Source: Lysobacter gummosus
Lineage (GTDB): Bacteria > Pseudomonadota > Gammaproteobacteria > Xanthomonadales > Xanthomonadaceae
Direction of reading: 5' to 3'
Assembly: GCF_001442805.1 (NCBI RefSeq)
Contig: NZ_CP011131.1
Coordinates: 2,976,001-3,040,000, forward strand
Length of the DNA stretch: 64,000 nucleotides
Part shown: one piece after another, positions 9,566 to 17,655 of the stretch
Layout of the letters: every line of letters begins with the position of its first letter
Position numbering within the stretch: the stretch's first letter is position 1
The notes under the pieces: model-generated
The model's database searches: none
Told to the model about the DNA's origin: nothing
What the model saw: only the letters and a program-made list of their open reading frames with translations
Program-made: the position numbers and the translations under genes

Positions 9566-9585
9566 GTTGGATTCTCCTGCGCCGG

Positions 9586-11214
9586 TCAGCCGAGCTTGCG
9601 GGCGGTGTTGATGACGTTGACGCCGTTGAACCGCGCCGTGCTGGAACCGTGCGAGACCGCCGAGACTTGCCCGGGCTGGCCCTTGCCGTCGAAGAACGAG
9701 CCGCCGAAGCGGTAGTCGCTCTGATCGCAGACCGCGACGCAGGAATTCCAGAACTCCGGCGTGCGGATCTGATAGGCCACGTCTTCGAGCATGCCGGTGA
9801 TCTTGCCGTTCTTGATTTCAAAGAACAGCTGGCCGCCGAACTGGGCGTTGTAGCGCTGCTGATCGATCGAGAACGAACCCGCGCCGACGATGTAGATGCC
9901 GTTCTCCACGTTCTTGACCATGTCGGCGACGCTGAGCGGATTCTTGCCCGGCGCCAGCGACACGTTGGCCATGCGCTGGAACTGCACCGACGACCACGAG
10001 TCGGCATAGCAGCAGCCATCGGACTCGGTCTTGCCCAGGATATGGGCCTGATCGCGGATGGCCTGGTAGTCCACCAGCACGCCGTCCTTGATCAGGTTCC
10101 AGCGCTTGGTCTTGACGCCCTCGTCGTCGTAGCCGACCGCGCCCAGGCTGCCTTCCTGGGTCTTGTCGGCGAACACGGTGACCTGGTCGCTGCCGTACTT
10201 GAAGCCGGCCTTGAGCTTGTCGAGCGTGGCGAAACTGGTGCCGGCGTAATTGGCTTCATAGCCGAGCACGCGGTCGAGTTCCAGCGGATGGCCGATGGAT
10301 TCGTGGATGGTGAGCCAGGTGTGCGAAGGATCGAGCACCAGGTCGTACTTGCCCGGCTTGACCGAAGGCGCGGTGAGCTTCTCGCGCGCCTGCTTGGCCG
10401 CGGCGACCGCGTCGCCGAGCATGTCGTAGGACTTGTGATAGGTGGTCACGCCGTTGGGCGAGACGATCTTGCCAGCAGCCGCGCCGTCCAGGTATTCGTA
10501 GCCCATGCCCATCGGTGCGGACAACCCGTCGCGGGTGCGGAACTTGCCGCTGGCCTTGTCGATGGCGGTGACCGTCAGCGGCGCCCAGATGCGGTGCACG
10601 TCCTGATCGATGTACGAACCATCGGTGGAAGCGAAGTATTTCTGCTCGTTGACCAGGAACAGGATCGAATTGACGAAGTCGGCGCCGGCGTTGATCGCCG
10701 CGGCGTTGACGCTCAGCAACAGGTCGGCCTTGTCCTTGAGCGGCACCGCCATCGCGTTCTTGCGGATCGGCGCTTTCCAGCTGACCTCGCCGGCGCCGGG
10801 CGCCTTGGCCAGTTCGACCTTGGCGGTCTGGCTCTTGGAATTGGCGCGGGCGATCGCCGCGGCCTGCTGCGCGGCCTTGGCCACCGCATCGTTGTTGAGC
10901 TGATTGGTCGCGGCGAAGCCCCAGGCGCCGTCGACCAGCACGCGGATGCCAATGCCGGTCGATTCGGTATTGACCACGTTCTGGACCTTTTCCTCGCGCG
11001 TGATCACGAACTGGCGCAGATAGCGGCCGATGCGCACGTCGCAATAACTGGCTCCGGCGGCCTTGGCGGCGTTGAGCGCGGCGTCGGCCCAGACCTTTTT
11101 CTTGCCCACGTCCAGCGGCGCCAGCAAATCCTCGGCGGCGATGAGATTACCGAAGGGAATCATGAGCCCGGCGATGCCGAGTCCGGACATGCCCAGAAAG
11201 TTGCGTCTATCCAC
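9586..11214 (-). CDS. TldD-family metalloprotease, Tat signal (copy 2)
   Basis: 542 residues and first gene of the minus-strand cluster. MDRRNFLGMSGLGIAGLMIP is a twin-arginine signal. The zinc site is HESIGH (H304, E305, H309), at the same residue numbers as in copy 1, and long blocks such as LTIHE-IGHPLELDRVLGYE are shared, so the two arose by duplication. Likely an exported zinc peptidase acting with the TldE-like protein encoded next. Substrate unknown; no RiPP precursor gene was recognised nearby. Confidence 0.9.
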   Translation of the reverse strand: MDRRNFLGMSGLGIAGLMIPFGNLIAAEDLLAPLDVGKKKVWADAALNAAKAAGASYCDVRIGRYLRQFVITREEKVQNVVNTESTGIGIRVLVDGAWGFAATNQLNNDAVAKAAQQAAAIARANSKSQTAKVELAKAPGAGEVSWKAPIRKNAMAVPLKDKADLLLSVNAAAINAGADFVNSILFLVNEQKYFASTDGSYIDQDVHRIWAPLTVTAIDKASGKFRTRDGLSAPMGMGYEYLDGAAAGKIVSPNGVTTYHKSYDMLGDAVAAAKQAREKLTAPSVKPGKYDLVLDPSHTWLTIHESIGHPLELDRVLGYEANYAGTSFATLDKLKAGFKYGSDQVTVFADKTQEGSLGAVGYDDEGVKTKRWNLIKDGVLVDYQAIRDQAHILGKTESDGCCYADSWSSVQFQRMANVSLAPGKNPLSVADMVKNVENGIYIVGAGSFSIDQQRYNAQFGGQLFFEIKNGKITGMLEDVAYQIRTPEFWNSCVAVCDQSDYRFGGSFFDGKGQPGQVSAVSHGSSTARFNGVNVINTARKLG

Positions 11215-11653
11215 GTGATGGTTCCGCCGTTGTGGCCCACGAGCGCGCGTGGCGATCGCCAGGCATGGATGAAAGTGTCCCCGCCGGAATGTGCGCAGCG
11301 TCGTACTTGCGCGTCAAGTGCCGTCAGGCGCGATCGACGTATTTGCCGATCGTCTCGATCGAGCGTTTTTTGCGCTTGGTCCAGGCGGTTTCGCGCATCG
11401 GGCGCATGAGGCATTACTTTCGACCTACGACGAAATCGTGACAGCTCGATCGGCAAAGCCGTGATGTCGCGGTGAGCGCACGATGAAGCGAAGGATGCAT
11501 CGCGGCGATGCCTTCGCCACGTGGTGACTCACGACCGCCCGGCCCAGACGATCGCTGCGCCATGGCGTGTGTCCCGTGGTTGTGCGAGCGCCCTCCCCGC
11601 AGCCGCCCGGCCGCGCTATGGGCGCCATCACGCCCACGCGTTAAGCTTGGCGC
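11215..11653. other. Divergent intergenic region, no gene seen
   Basis: A 439-bp region between the minus-strand TldD cluster and the plus-strand kynurenine operon. It must contain both promoters, but I could not pick out a convincing -35/-10 pair or operator. Short open frames here have no family resemblance and no credible ribosome sites. Confidence 0.5.
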
Positions 11654-13081
11654 ATGCATAGATTCCGGCACTGGATCGACGGCGAGCCGCGCGATGCGGC
11701 CGGCGGCCGTTGGCTCGACGTCTTCGATCCGGCCAATGCGCAGCCGTATGCGCAGGTCGCCGCCGGCGACGCGGAGGATGTCGAAGCCGCCATCGCCTCC
11801 GCCAAGGCCGCGTTCCCGGCCTGGTCGGGCCTGCCCCACAGCGAACGCGCGCACTGGCTGGAAGCCCTGGCCGCGGCCCTTGAGGCCCGCCTGAACGAGT
11901 TCGCCCAGGCCGAATCGCGCGACGGCGGCAAGCCGATCCGGCTCGCGCGCGAGGCCGAGATTCCGCGCGCCGTCGCCAACCTGCGCTTCTTCGCCCAGGC
12001 CGCGACCCAGTTCGCGAGCGAATCCCATCACGGCCAGGCCGGGCTCAACTACACCTTGCGCGCGCCGCTGGGCGTGGTCGCGACGATCTCGCCGTGGAAC
12101 CTGCCGCTGTACCTGTTCACCTGGAAGATCGCGCCGGCGCTCGCGGCCGGCAACACCGTGGTGGCCAAGCCCTCGGAGGTCACCCCGGCCACGGCGGCCA
12201 TGCTCGGCGAGTTGTGCGCGCAGATCGGTTTTCCGCGCGGCGTGCTGAACATCGTGCACGGCCTGGGGCCGCAGGTCGGCGAACCGCTGGTCGGCCACCG
12301 CGACGTGCGCGCGGTGTCGTTCACCGGCAGCACCGCGGTCGGCCGGCGCATCGCCGGCATCGCCGCGCCGCTGCTGCGCAAAGTCTCGTTGGAGCTGGGC
12401 GGCAAGAACCCGACCCTGATCTTCGCCGACAGCGACTGGCGCGCGAACCTGGATGTGCTGGTGCGCTCGGCGTTCCAGAACTCCGGGCAGATCTGCCTAT
12501 GCGGTTCGCGCATCCTGATCGAGCGCGGCATCTACGCCGAAGTCCGCGACGCGCTGGTCGAACGCGCGCTCGCACTGAAGGTCGGCGAGCCCAGCGATGA
12601 AACCACCGCCCTCGGCCCGCTGGTCTCGCAGGCGCATTTCGACAAAGTGATGGCAGCGCTGGCCCGCGCCCGCGACGAAGGCGGCCGCGTGCTGTGCGGC
12701 GGCTCGGCGCTGGATCGGCCCGGCTGGTATGTCGCGCCCACGCTGATCGAAGGCCTGGGCCCGGACTGCGCGAGCAATCGCGAGGAAATCTTCGGGCCGG
12801 TCGCGACACTGCAGGCCTTCGACGACGACGAACACGCCTTGGCCCTGGCCAATGCCAGCGACTACGGCCTGAGCGCTTCGCTGTGGACACGCGATCTCAA
12901 CCGCGCCCACCGCGTCGCCGCGCGCCTGAACGTGGGCATGGTCTGGATCAACACCTGGCTGCAACGCGACCTGCGCACGCCGTTCGGCGGCACCGGCGCG
13001 TCCGGCCTCGGCCGCGAAGGCGGCATCGAGGCCATGCGTTTTTTCACCGACGCGAAGAACGTCGGTCTTCACCTGGGATGA
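11654..13081 (+). CDS. Aldehyde dehydrogenase, probable 2-aminomuconic semialdehyde dehydrogenase
   Basis: 475 residues. NAD-dependent ALDH with the proton acceptor E247 in LELGGKN, catalytic C281 in SGQICLCGSR and the cofactor-binding ISPWNLPL and FTGSTAVG motifs. The whole downstream operon is the 3-hydroxyanthranilate branch of tryptophan breakdown, so the most likely substrate is 2-aminomuconate 6-semialdehyde, product of the ACMS decarboxylase encoded four genes on. It is first in the operon and only 7 bp separate it from the carbonic anhydrase gene. Sequence alone cannot exclude a related hydroxymuconic semialdehyde substrate. Confidence 0.88.
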   Translation: MHRFRHWIDGEPRDAAGGRWLDVFDPANAQPYAQVAAGDAEDVEAAIASAKAAFPAWSGLPHSERAHWLEALAAALEARLNEFAQAESRDGGKPIRLAREAEIPRAVANLRFFAQAATQFASESHHGQAGLNYTLRAPLGVVATISPWNLPLYLFTWKIAPALAAGNTVVAKPSEVTPATAAMLGELCAQIGFPRGVLNIVHGLGPQVGEPLVGHRDVRAVSFTGSTAVGRRIAGIAAPLLRKVSLELGGKNPTLIFADSDWRANLDVLVRSAFQNSGQICLCGSRILIERGIYAEVRDALVERALALKVGEPSDETTALGPLVSQAHFDKVMAALARARDEGGRVLCGGSALDRPGWYVAPTLIEGLGPDCASNREEIFGPVATLQAFDDDEHALALANASDYGLSASLWTRDLNRAHRVAARLNVGMVWINTWLQRDLRTPFGGTGASGLGREGGIEAMRFFTDAKNVGLHLG

Positions 13082-13088
13082 CCGCTGC

Positions 13089-13817
13089 ATGAGTTCCAAA
13101 GATTCAAATTCCAACAGTTCCGGCGTAGCTGGCGAGGCCAACGCCGGCGCTTCGACCACGCTGGACGATCTGCTCGAACGCAATCGCGAGTGGTCCGAAC
13201 GCATCAACGCCGAAGACCCGCAGTTCTTCGACCGCCTCTCGCATCAGCAGGCGCCGGAGTATCTGTGGATCGGCTGCTCGGACTCGCGCGTTCCGGCCAA
13301 CCAGATCATCGACATGGCGCCGGGCGAGGTCTTCGTCCACCGCAACATCGCCAACGTGGTGGTGCATACCGACCTGAACTGCCTGTCGGTGATCCAGTAC
13401 GCGGTCGATGTGCTCAAGGTCAAACACATCCTGGTCGTCGGCCACTACGGCTGCGGCGGCGTGCACGCGGCCCTGCACGGGCTGCGCGTGGGTCTGGCCG
13501 ACAACTGGCTGCGCCATGTCAGCGATGTCGCCGACAAACACGTGGGCTGCATCGCCCACGTGCACGAGAGCGAGCGTCACGACCGCCTGTGCGAGCTCAA
13601 CGCGATCGAGCAGGTACAGAACGTCTGCCTGACCACGGTGGTGCGCGACGCCTGGTCGCGCGGCCAGCCCTTGAGCGTGCACGGCTGGGTCTACAGTCTG
13701 CGCAACGGCCGCGTGCACGACACCGGCATGAACGTGGATTCCTTCGAGGCCCTGCAACCGGCCTACGACCGCGCCGTCGCCAAGGTCCACTCCACCCACG
13801 GCGGCTCGCCGCGATGA
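13089..13817 (+). CDS. can: Beta-class carbonic anhydrase
   Basis: 242 residues. Zinc ligands are visible as C63 (IGCSDSRVP), H119 and C122 (GHYGCGGV); D65 and R67 form the conserved dyad. It interconverts CO2 and bicarbonate in the cytoplasm. A Ser/Asn-rich N-terminus of about 22 residues precedes the catalytic domain. Its stop overlaps the start of the aminomuconate deaminase gene (ATGA), so it is a full member of the kynurenine operon. That is an unusual place for this enzyme; the ACMS decarboxylase in the same operon releases CO2. Confidence 0.95.
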   Translation: MSSKDSNSNSSGVAGEANAGASTTLDDLLERNREWSERINAEDPQFFDRLSHQQAPEYLWIGCSDSRVPANQIIDMAPGEVFVHRNIANVVVHTDLNCLSVIQYAVDVLKVKHILVVGHYGCGGVHAALHGLRVGLADNWLRHVSDVADKHVGCIAHVHESERHDRLCELNAIEQVQNVCLTTVVRDAWSRGQPLSVHGWVYSLRNGRVHDTGMNVDSFEALQPAYDRAVAKVHSTHGGSPR

Positions 13818-14251
13818 GCCGGTCGGTGCGCACCGGCGACGCGCCCAGGCCGGTCGGCTTGTACCCGCATGCGCGCTGGGTCGGCGATCTGCTGTTCCTG
13901 TCCGGGATCGGCCCGCGCGATGCGGCCAGCAACGCCATTCCCGGCAACGTCCACGATGCGCAGGGCCGGCTGATCGCGTACGACATCGATCTGCAATGCC
14001 GCTCGGTGTTCGCCAACGTGCGCGCGGTGCTGCAGGCCAGCGGCGCGAATTGGGACGATCTGGTCGATGTGACCGTGTATCTGACCGACATGGAGCGCGA
14101 TTTCACCGCCTATAACGCGGTGTGGGCGGAGTATTTCCCGGATATCGACCGCGCCCCGTGCCGCACTACCCTGGGCATCACCGCGTTGCCCACGCCGATC
14201 GCGATCGAACTCAAATGCATCGCGCACCTGCGCGGCGCCGCCACGGAGTAA
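13814..14251 (+). CDS. RidA-family 2-aminomuconate deaminase
   Basis: 145 residues, RidA/YjgF fold with [13 protein letters not shown] near the start, a central [17 protein letters not shown] segment and the C-terminal [20 protein letters not shown] block carrying the conserved Arg and Glu. In this operon the natural reaction is hydrolytic deamination of 2-aminomuconate to 4-oxalocrotonate. The ATG at 13814 overlaps the carbonic anhydrase stop; only 5 bp separate it from the dioxygenase gene. The assignment as deaminase rather than generic imine deaminase rests on operon context. Confidence 0.87.
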   Translation: MSRSVRTGDAPRPVGLYPHARWVGDLLFLSGIGPRDAASNAIPGNVHDAQGRLIAYDIDLQCRSVFANVRAVLQASGANWDDLVDVTVYLTDMERDFTAYNAVWAEYFPDIDRAPCRTTLGITALPTPIAIELKCIAHLRGAATE

Positions 14252-14256
14252 GACCC

Positions 14257-14802
14257 ATGCTTCCCGGACCGATCAACCTCGCCGCCTGGATCGAAGAGCA
14301 TCGCCATCTGCTCAAGCCGCCGGTCGGCAACAAGGTGATCTACGTGGGCGACTTCATCGTCATGGTGGTCGGCGGCCCCAATCAGCGCACCGACTACCAC
14401 TGGGACGAAGGCCCGGAATGGTTCTACCAGCTCGAGGGCGAGATGGTCCTGCGCATCCAGGACACGCTTTCCGACGGCAGCAGCGCGGTGCGGGACATCC
14501 CGATCCGCGCCGGCGAGACCTTCCTGCTGCCCGCGCGCGTGCCGCATTCGCCGCAGCGCATGCCCGATTCGATCGGGCTGGTGATCGAGCGCAAGCGCCT
14601 GCCGCACGAAGACGACGGCCTGCTGTGGTACTGCGAGCAGTGCAATCACAAGATCTACGAGGAATATTTCCACCTGCACAACATCGAAACCGACTTCCCG
14701 CCGGTGTTCGAGCGTTTCTATTCCTCGCGCGAGCACCGCACCTGCAAGAACTGCGGTCACCTCAACCCGGCGCCCGCGCGCTATGTGATGCCGGACACCT
14801 GA
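14257..14802 (+). CDS. haaO: 3-hydroxyanthranilate 3,4-dioxygenase
   Basis: 181 residues, cupin fold. Predicted catalytic Fe(II) ligands are H48, E54 ([15 protein letters not shown]) and H97 (RVPHSPQ). The C-terminus carries C126, C129, C163 and C166 in CEQCN and CKNCG, the second rubredoxin-like iron site typical of bacterial enzymes. It opens the 3-hydroxyanthranilate ring to 2-amino-3-carboxymuconate semialdehyde, the substrate of the decarboxylase encoded 7 bp downstream. Confidence 0.96.
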   Translation: MLPGPINLAAWIEEHRHLLKPPVGNKVIYVGDFIVMVVGGPNQRTDYHWDEGPEWFYQLEGEMVLRIQDTLSDGSSAVRDIPIRAGETFLLPARVPHSPQRMPDSIGLVIERKRLPHEDDGLLWYCEQCNHKIYEEYFHLHNIETDFPPVFERFYSSREHRTCKNCGHLNPAPARYVMPDT

Positions 14803-14809
14803 GGCCGCG

Positions 14810-15820
14810 ATGCTCAAGATCGACACCCATGCCCATTACCTGCCGCGCGACTGGCCCGATCTGGCGCGCAAGTTCGGCGACGACCGCTTTCCGGTGATCC
14901 ATCACACCGACGACGGCCGCCATCGCATTTACAAGGACGGCAAGTTTTTTCGCGAAATCTGGTCCAAGACCTGGGACCCGCAGGAGCGCATCGACGACTA
15001 CACGCGCTTCGGCGTGCAGGTGCAGGTGATCAGCACGGTGCCGGTGATGTTCAGCTACTGGGCCAAGGCCAATCAGGCGCTGGAACTGCATCAGGCGCTC
15101 AACGATCACATGGCCCAGGCCTGTCGCGACAATCCGCGCCATTACGCCGGCATCGGCACGGTGCCGCTGCAATCGCCGCGGCTGGCGGTGCAGGAGCTGG
15201 AGCGCTGCATGGACCAACTGGGCCTGCAGGGCTGCCAGATCGGCAGCCACGTCAACGACTGGAATCTCGACGCCCCGGAACTGTTCGAATTCTTCGAAGC
15301 CGCCGCCGATCTGGGCGCGGCGATCCTGGTCCATCCCTGGGACATGATGGGAACGCCCAGCATGCCCAAGTACTGGCTGCCCTGGCTGGTCGGCATGCCG
15401 GCCGAGCAATCGCGCGCGGCTTGTTGTCTGGTGTTCGGCGGCGTGCTGGAACGCCTGCCGAAGCTGAAGATCTGCCTGGCCCACGGCGGCGGCAGCTTCC
15501 CCTACACCATCGGCCGCATCGAACACGGCTTCAACATGCGCCCGGATCTGGTCGCGACCGACAACCCGCGCAATCCGCGCGATTACCTGTCGCAGTTCTA
15601 CTTCGATTCCTGGGTCGCCGATCCGCGCGCCCTGCAATATCTGCTCGATACCTGCGGCGTATCGCGGGTGATGCTCGGCACCGACTATCCCTTCCCGCTC
15701 GGCGAACAGACTCCGGGCGCCGGCATCGCCTCGTTGAACCTGGGCGAAACCGAGCAGGCGCGGCTGTATCACGGCACCGCGCTGGAATGGCTGGGGCTGT
15801 CGAAGTCGCGCTTCGCATGA
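14810..15820 (+). CDS. 2-amino-3-carboxymuconate-6-semialdehyde decarboxylase (ACMSD)
   Basis: 336 residues, amidohydrolase-2 family. The metal-binding DTHAHYLP motif is at residues 5-12, further ligands are expected in LVHPWDMMG and LAHGGGSFPY, and the catalytic Asp lies in MLGTDYPFPLG. Length and motifs match ACMSD, a zinc decarboxylase that diverts the pathway from quinolinate and NAD synthesis to full catabolism. It is tightly packed after haaO, and kynU follows 43 bp later. Confidence 0.95.
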   Translation: MLKIDTHAHYLPRDWPDLARKFGDDRFPVIHHTDDGRHRIYKDGKFFREIWSKTWDPQERIDDYTRFGVQVQVISTVPVMFSYWAKANQALELHQALNDHMAQACRDNPRHYAGIGTVPLQSPRLAVQELERCMDQLGLQGCQIGSHVNDWNLDAPELFEFFEAAADLGAAILVHPWDMMGTPSMPKYWLPWLVGMPAEQSRAACCLVFGGVLERLPKLKICLAHGGGSFPYTIGRIEHGFNMRPDLVATDNPRNPRDYLSQFYFDSWVADPRALQYLLDTCGVSRVMLGTDYPFPLGEQTPGAGIASLNLGETEQARLYHGTALEWLGLSKSRFA

Positions 15821-15863
15821 GTCTTGCCCCGCACTGCCCGCCCCACTTTTGTCCTGGACTTCG

Positions 15864-17150
15864 ATGACCGACCTGCATTCGCCCGCCCACGCCGCCGCGC
15901 TCGACGCCGCCGACCCGCTGCCGAGCTTGCGCGGCGAATTCCTGATCCCGAAGCATCGCGACCGGGAACAGACCTACTTCGTCGGTAATTCGCTCGGCCT
16001 GCAGCCGCGCGGCGCGCGAGCGCATGTCGAAGAGGTCATGGACAAATGGGCGATGGAAGCGGTCGAAGGACACTTCACCGGCCAGGCGCAGTGGATGCCG
16101 TACCACGAACTGGTACGCGAACCGCTGGCGCGCGTGGTCGGCGCGTTGCCGCACGAAGTGGTCGCGATGAATTCGCTGACCGCCAATCTGCATCTGATGA
16201 TGGTCAGCTTTTACCGGCCCACACGCGAGCGGCCGGCGATCCTGATCGAAGCCGGCTCGTTTCCGTCGGATCGCTACGCCGTCGCCTCGCAGATCGCCTT
16301 TCACGGCTTCGATCCGGACACCGACCTGATCGAACTCCAGCCGGACGAACCCGGCGGGCTGATTTCGATGGAGAGCATCGAGCGCGCGATCGCGCAGCAC
16401 GGCCCGCGTCTGGCACTGGTGCTGTGGCCGGGCGTGCAGTACCGCACCGGGCAGGCCTTCGATCTGGACCGGATCGTGCAGCTGGCGCATGCGCAGGGCG
16501 CGGTGTGCGGTTTCGATCTGGCCCATGGCGTCGGTAATCTCGAATTGGCGTTGCACGACAGCGGCGTCGATTTCGCCGTGTGGTGTCACTACAAATATCT
16601 GAATTCCGGCCCCGGCGCGGTCGCCGGCTGCTTCGTGCACGAGCGCCACGCTCACAGCGATCGCCCGCGTTTTGCCGGCTGGTGGGGGCATGAGACCTCG
16701 ACCCGCTTCTGCATGGGCCCGCAGTTCGTGCCGACCCCGGGCGCGGACGGTTGGCAGCTGAGCAATCCGCCGATCCTTGGGCTGGCGCCGCTGCGCGCGT
16801 CGCTGGATCTGTTCGACCGGGTCGGCATGCGCGCCTTGTGCGAGAAATCGCGGCGCCTGACCGGTTACCTGGAATCCCTGATCCGCGACCGCCTGAGCGA
16901 CACCCTCGACATCCTGACTCCGTCCGCGCCGGAACAGCGCGGCTGTCAGTTGTCGCTGCGCGTGATCGGCGGCCGCGGCCTGACCGGCCGGCCGGCGGGA
17001 CGGGCCTTGTTCGACTATCTGGCCGAGCACGGCGTGCTGGGCGATTGGCGCGAACCGGATGTGATCCGCATCTCGCCTGCGCCGTTGTACAACACGCATG
17101 TGGATGTGCTGCGGTTTACTGAGGTGGTGGAGCACTGGAGGCGCGGTTGA
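15864..17150 (+). CDS. kynU: Kynureninase
   Basis: 428 residues from the ATG at 15864. An in-frame TTG five codons upstream is possible but less likely. PLP-dependent fold-type I enzyme: Schiff-base lysine K244 in WCHYKYLNSGPGA, PLP-binding GFDLAHGVGN (D218, H221), and N-terminal TYFVGNSLGLQPR. It cleaves kynurenine or 3-hydroxykynurenine to (3-hydroxy)anthranilate and alanine. It feeds HaaO, encoded upstream, and takes product from Kmo, encoded downstream beyond the inserted GIY-YIG element. Confidence 0.97.
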   Translation: MTDLHSPAHAAALDAADPLPSLRGEFLIPKHRDREQTYFVGNSLGLQPRGARAHVEEVMDKWAMEAVEGHFTGQAQWMPYHELVREPLARVVGALPHEVVAMNSLTANLHLMMVSFYRPTRERPAILIEAGSFPSDRYAVASQIAFHGFDPDTDLIELQPDEPGGLISMESIERAIAQHGPRLALVLWPGVQYRTGQAFDLDRIVQLAHAQGAVCGFDLAHGVGNLELALHDSGVDFAVWCHYKYLNSGPGAVAGCFVHERHAHSDRPRFAGWWGHETSTRFCMGPQFVPTPGADGWQLSNPPILGLAPLRASLDLFDRVGMRALCEKSRRLTGYLESLIRDRLSDTLDILTPSAPEQRGCQLSLRVIGGRGLTGRPAGRALFDYLAEHGVLGDWREPDVIRISPAPLYNTHVDVLRFTEVVEHWRRG

Positions 17151-17224
17151 ACCGATCGCACGGCTCGGCGTACACCATGATTCACCTGCCGAGCGAATCC
17201 ACCCGCCTCGGCGTCCTCACCTGC

Positions 17225-17251
17225 CGTCATTCCCGCGAAGGCGGGAATCCA
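17225..17251 (+). repeat. REP arm, left of GIY-YIG gene
   Basis: A 27-bp repeat of the TCATTCCCGCGAAGGCGGGA type with an internal palindrome (CCCGC-GAAG-GCGGG). The inverted partner is at 17571-17597. The same pair occurs without a gene at 42934-43018. Confidence 0.9.
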
Positions 17252-17264
17252 CAGTGAGGTCGAT

Positions 17265-17564
17265 GTGGCCAGATCGCCCGCCGTTTACATACTCGCCAGC
17301 GCCAAGCGCGGCACCTTGTACATCGGCGTCACCTCCGACCTGGTCCGGCGGATATGGCAACATCGCGAGCATGCCGCGGATGGTTTCGCCACTCGCTACA
17401 ACGTCGATCGACTGGTCTGGTACGAAATGCACGACACGATGGAAAGCGCCATCCTTCGCGAGAAACGGCTGAAGAAATGGAACCGCGAATGGAAGATTCG
17501 ACAGATCGAGGACACCAACCCGACGTGGAGGGATCTGTGGCCGGACATCGCCAGTACGTTCTGA
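17265..17564 (+). CDS. Small single-domain GIY-YIG nuclease
   Basis: 99 residues from a GTG. The GIY-YIG core is present: VYILAS for the GIY strand, TLYIGVTSDLVRRIWQH for YIG and the catalytic Arg, then WYEMHDTMESAILREKRLKK carrying the conserved Glu region and an Arg/Lys-rich helix. This is the YhbQ/UPF0213-like class of stand-alone nucleases. It lies exactly between two inverted 27-bp REP arms (14 bp upstream of the GTG, 7 bp downstream of the stop), inside the kynurenine operon between kynU and kmo. The arrangement looks like an inserted unit rather than a pathway gene. Biological role unknown. Confidence 0.88.
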   Translation: MARSPAVYILASAKRGTLYIGVTSDLVRRIWQHREHAADGFATRYNVDRLVWYEMHDTMESAILREKRLKKWNREWKIRQIEDTNPTWRDLWPDIASTF

Positions 17565-17570
17565 AGTCTC

Positions 17571-17597
17571 TGGATTCCCGCCTGCGCGGGAATGACG
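17571..17597 (-). repeat. REP arm, right of GIY-YIG gene
   Basis: Inverted copy of the 27-bp repeat at 17225-17251, with a slightly different loop (CCTGCGCGGG core). Together they bracket the GIY-YIG gene. Confidence 0.9.
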
Positions 17598-17655
17598 GTC
17601 TGGAGGGTTTCACCCGACAACCAATCAACACGCAGTCGATGGCAGGGCCTACCAC

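Noticed and set aside
11160..11456. Minus-strand 98-codon frame overlapping the start of the TldD gene
   Set aside because: Overlaps a well-supported Tat-signal gene out of frame and has no motif.
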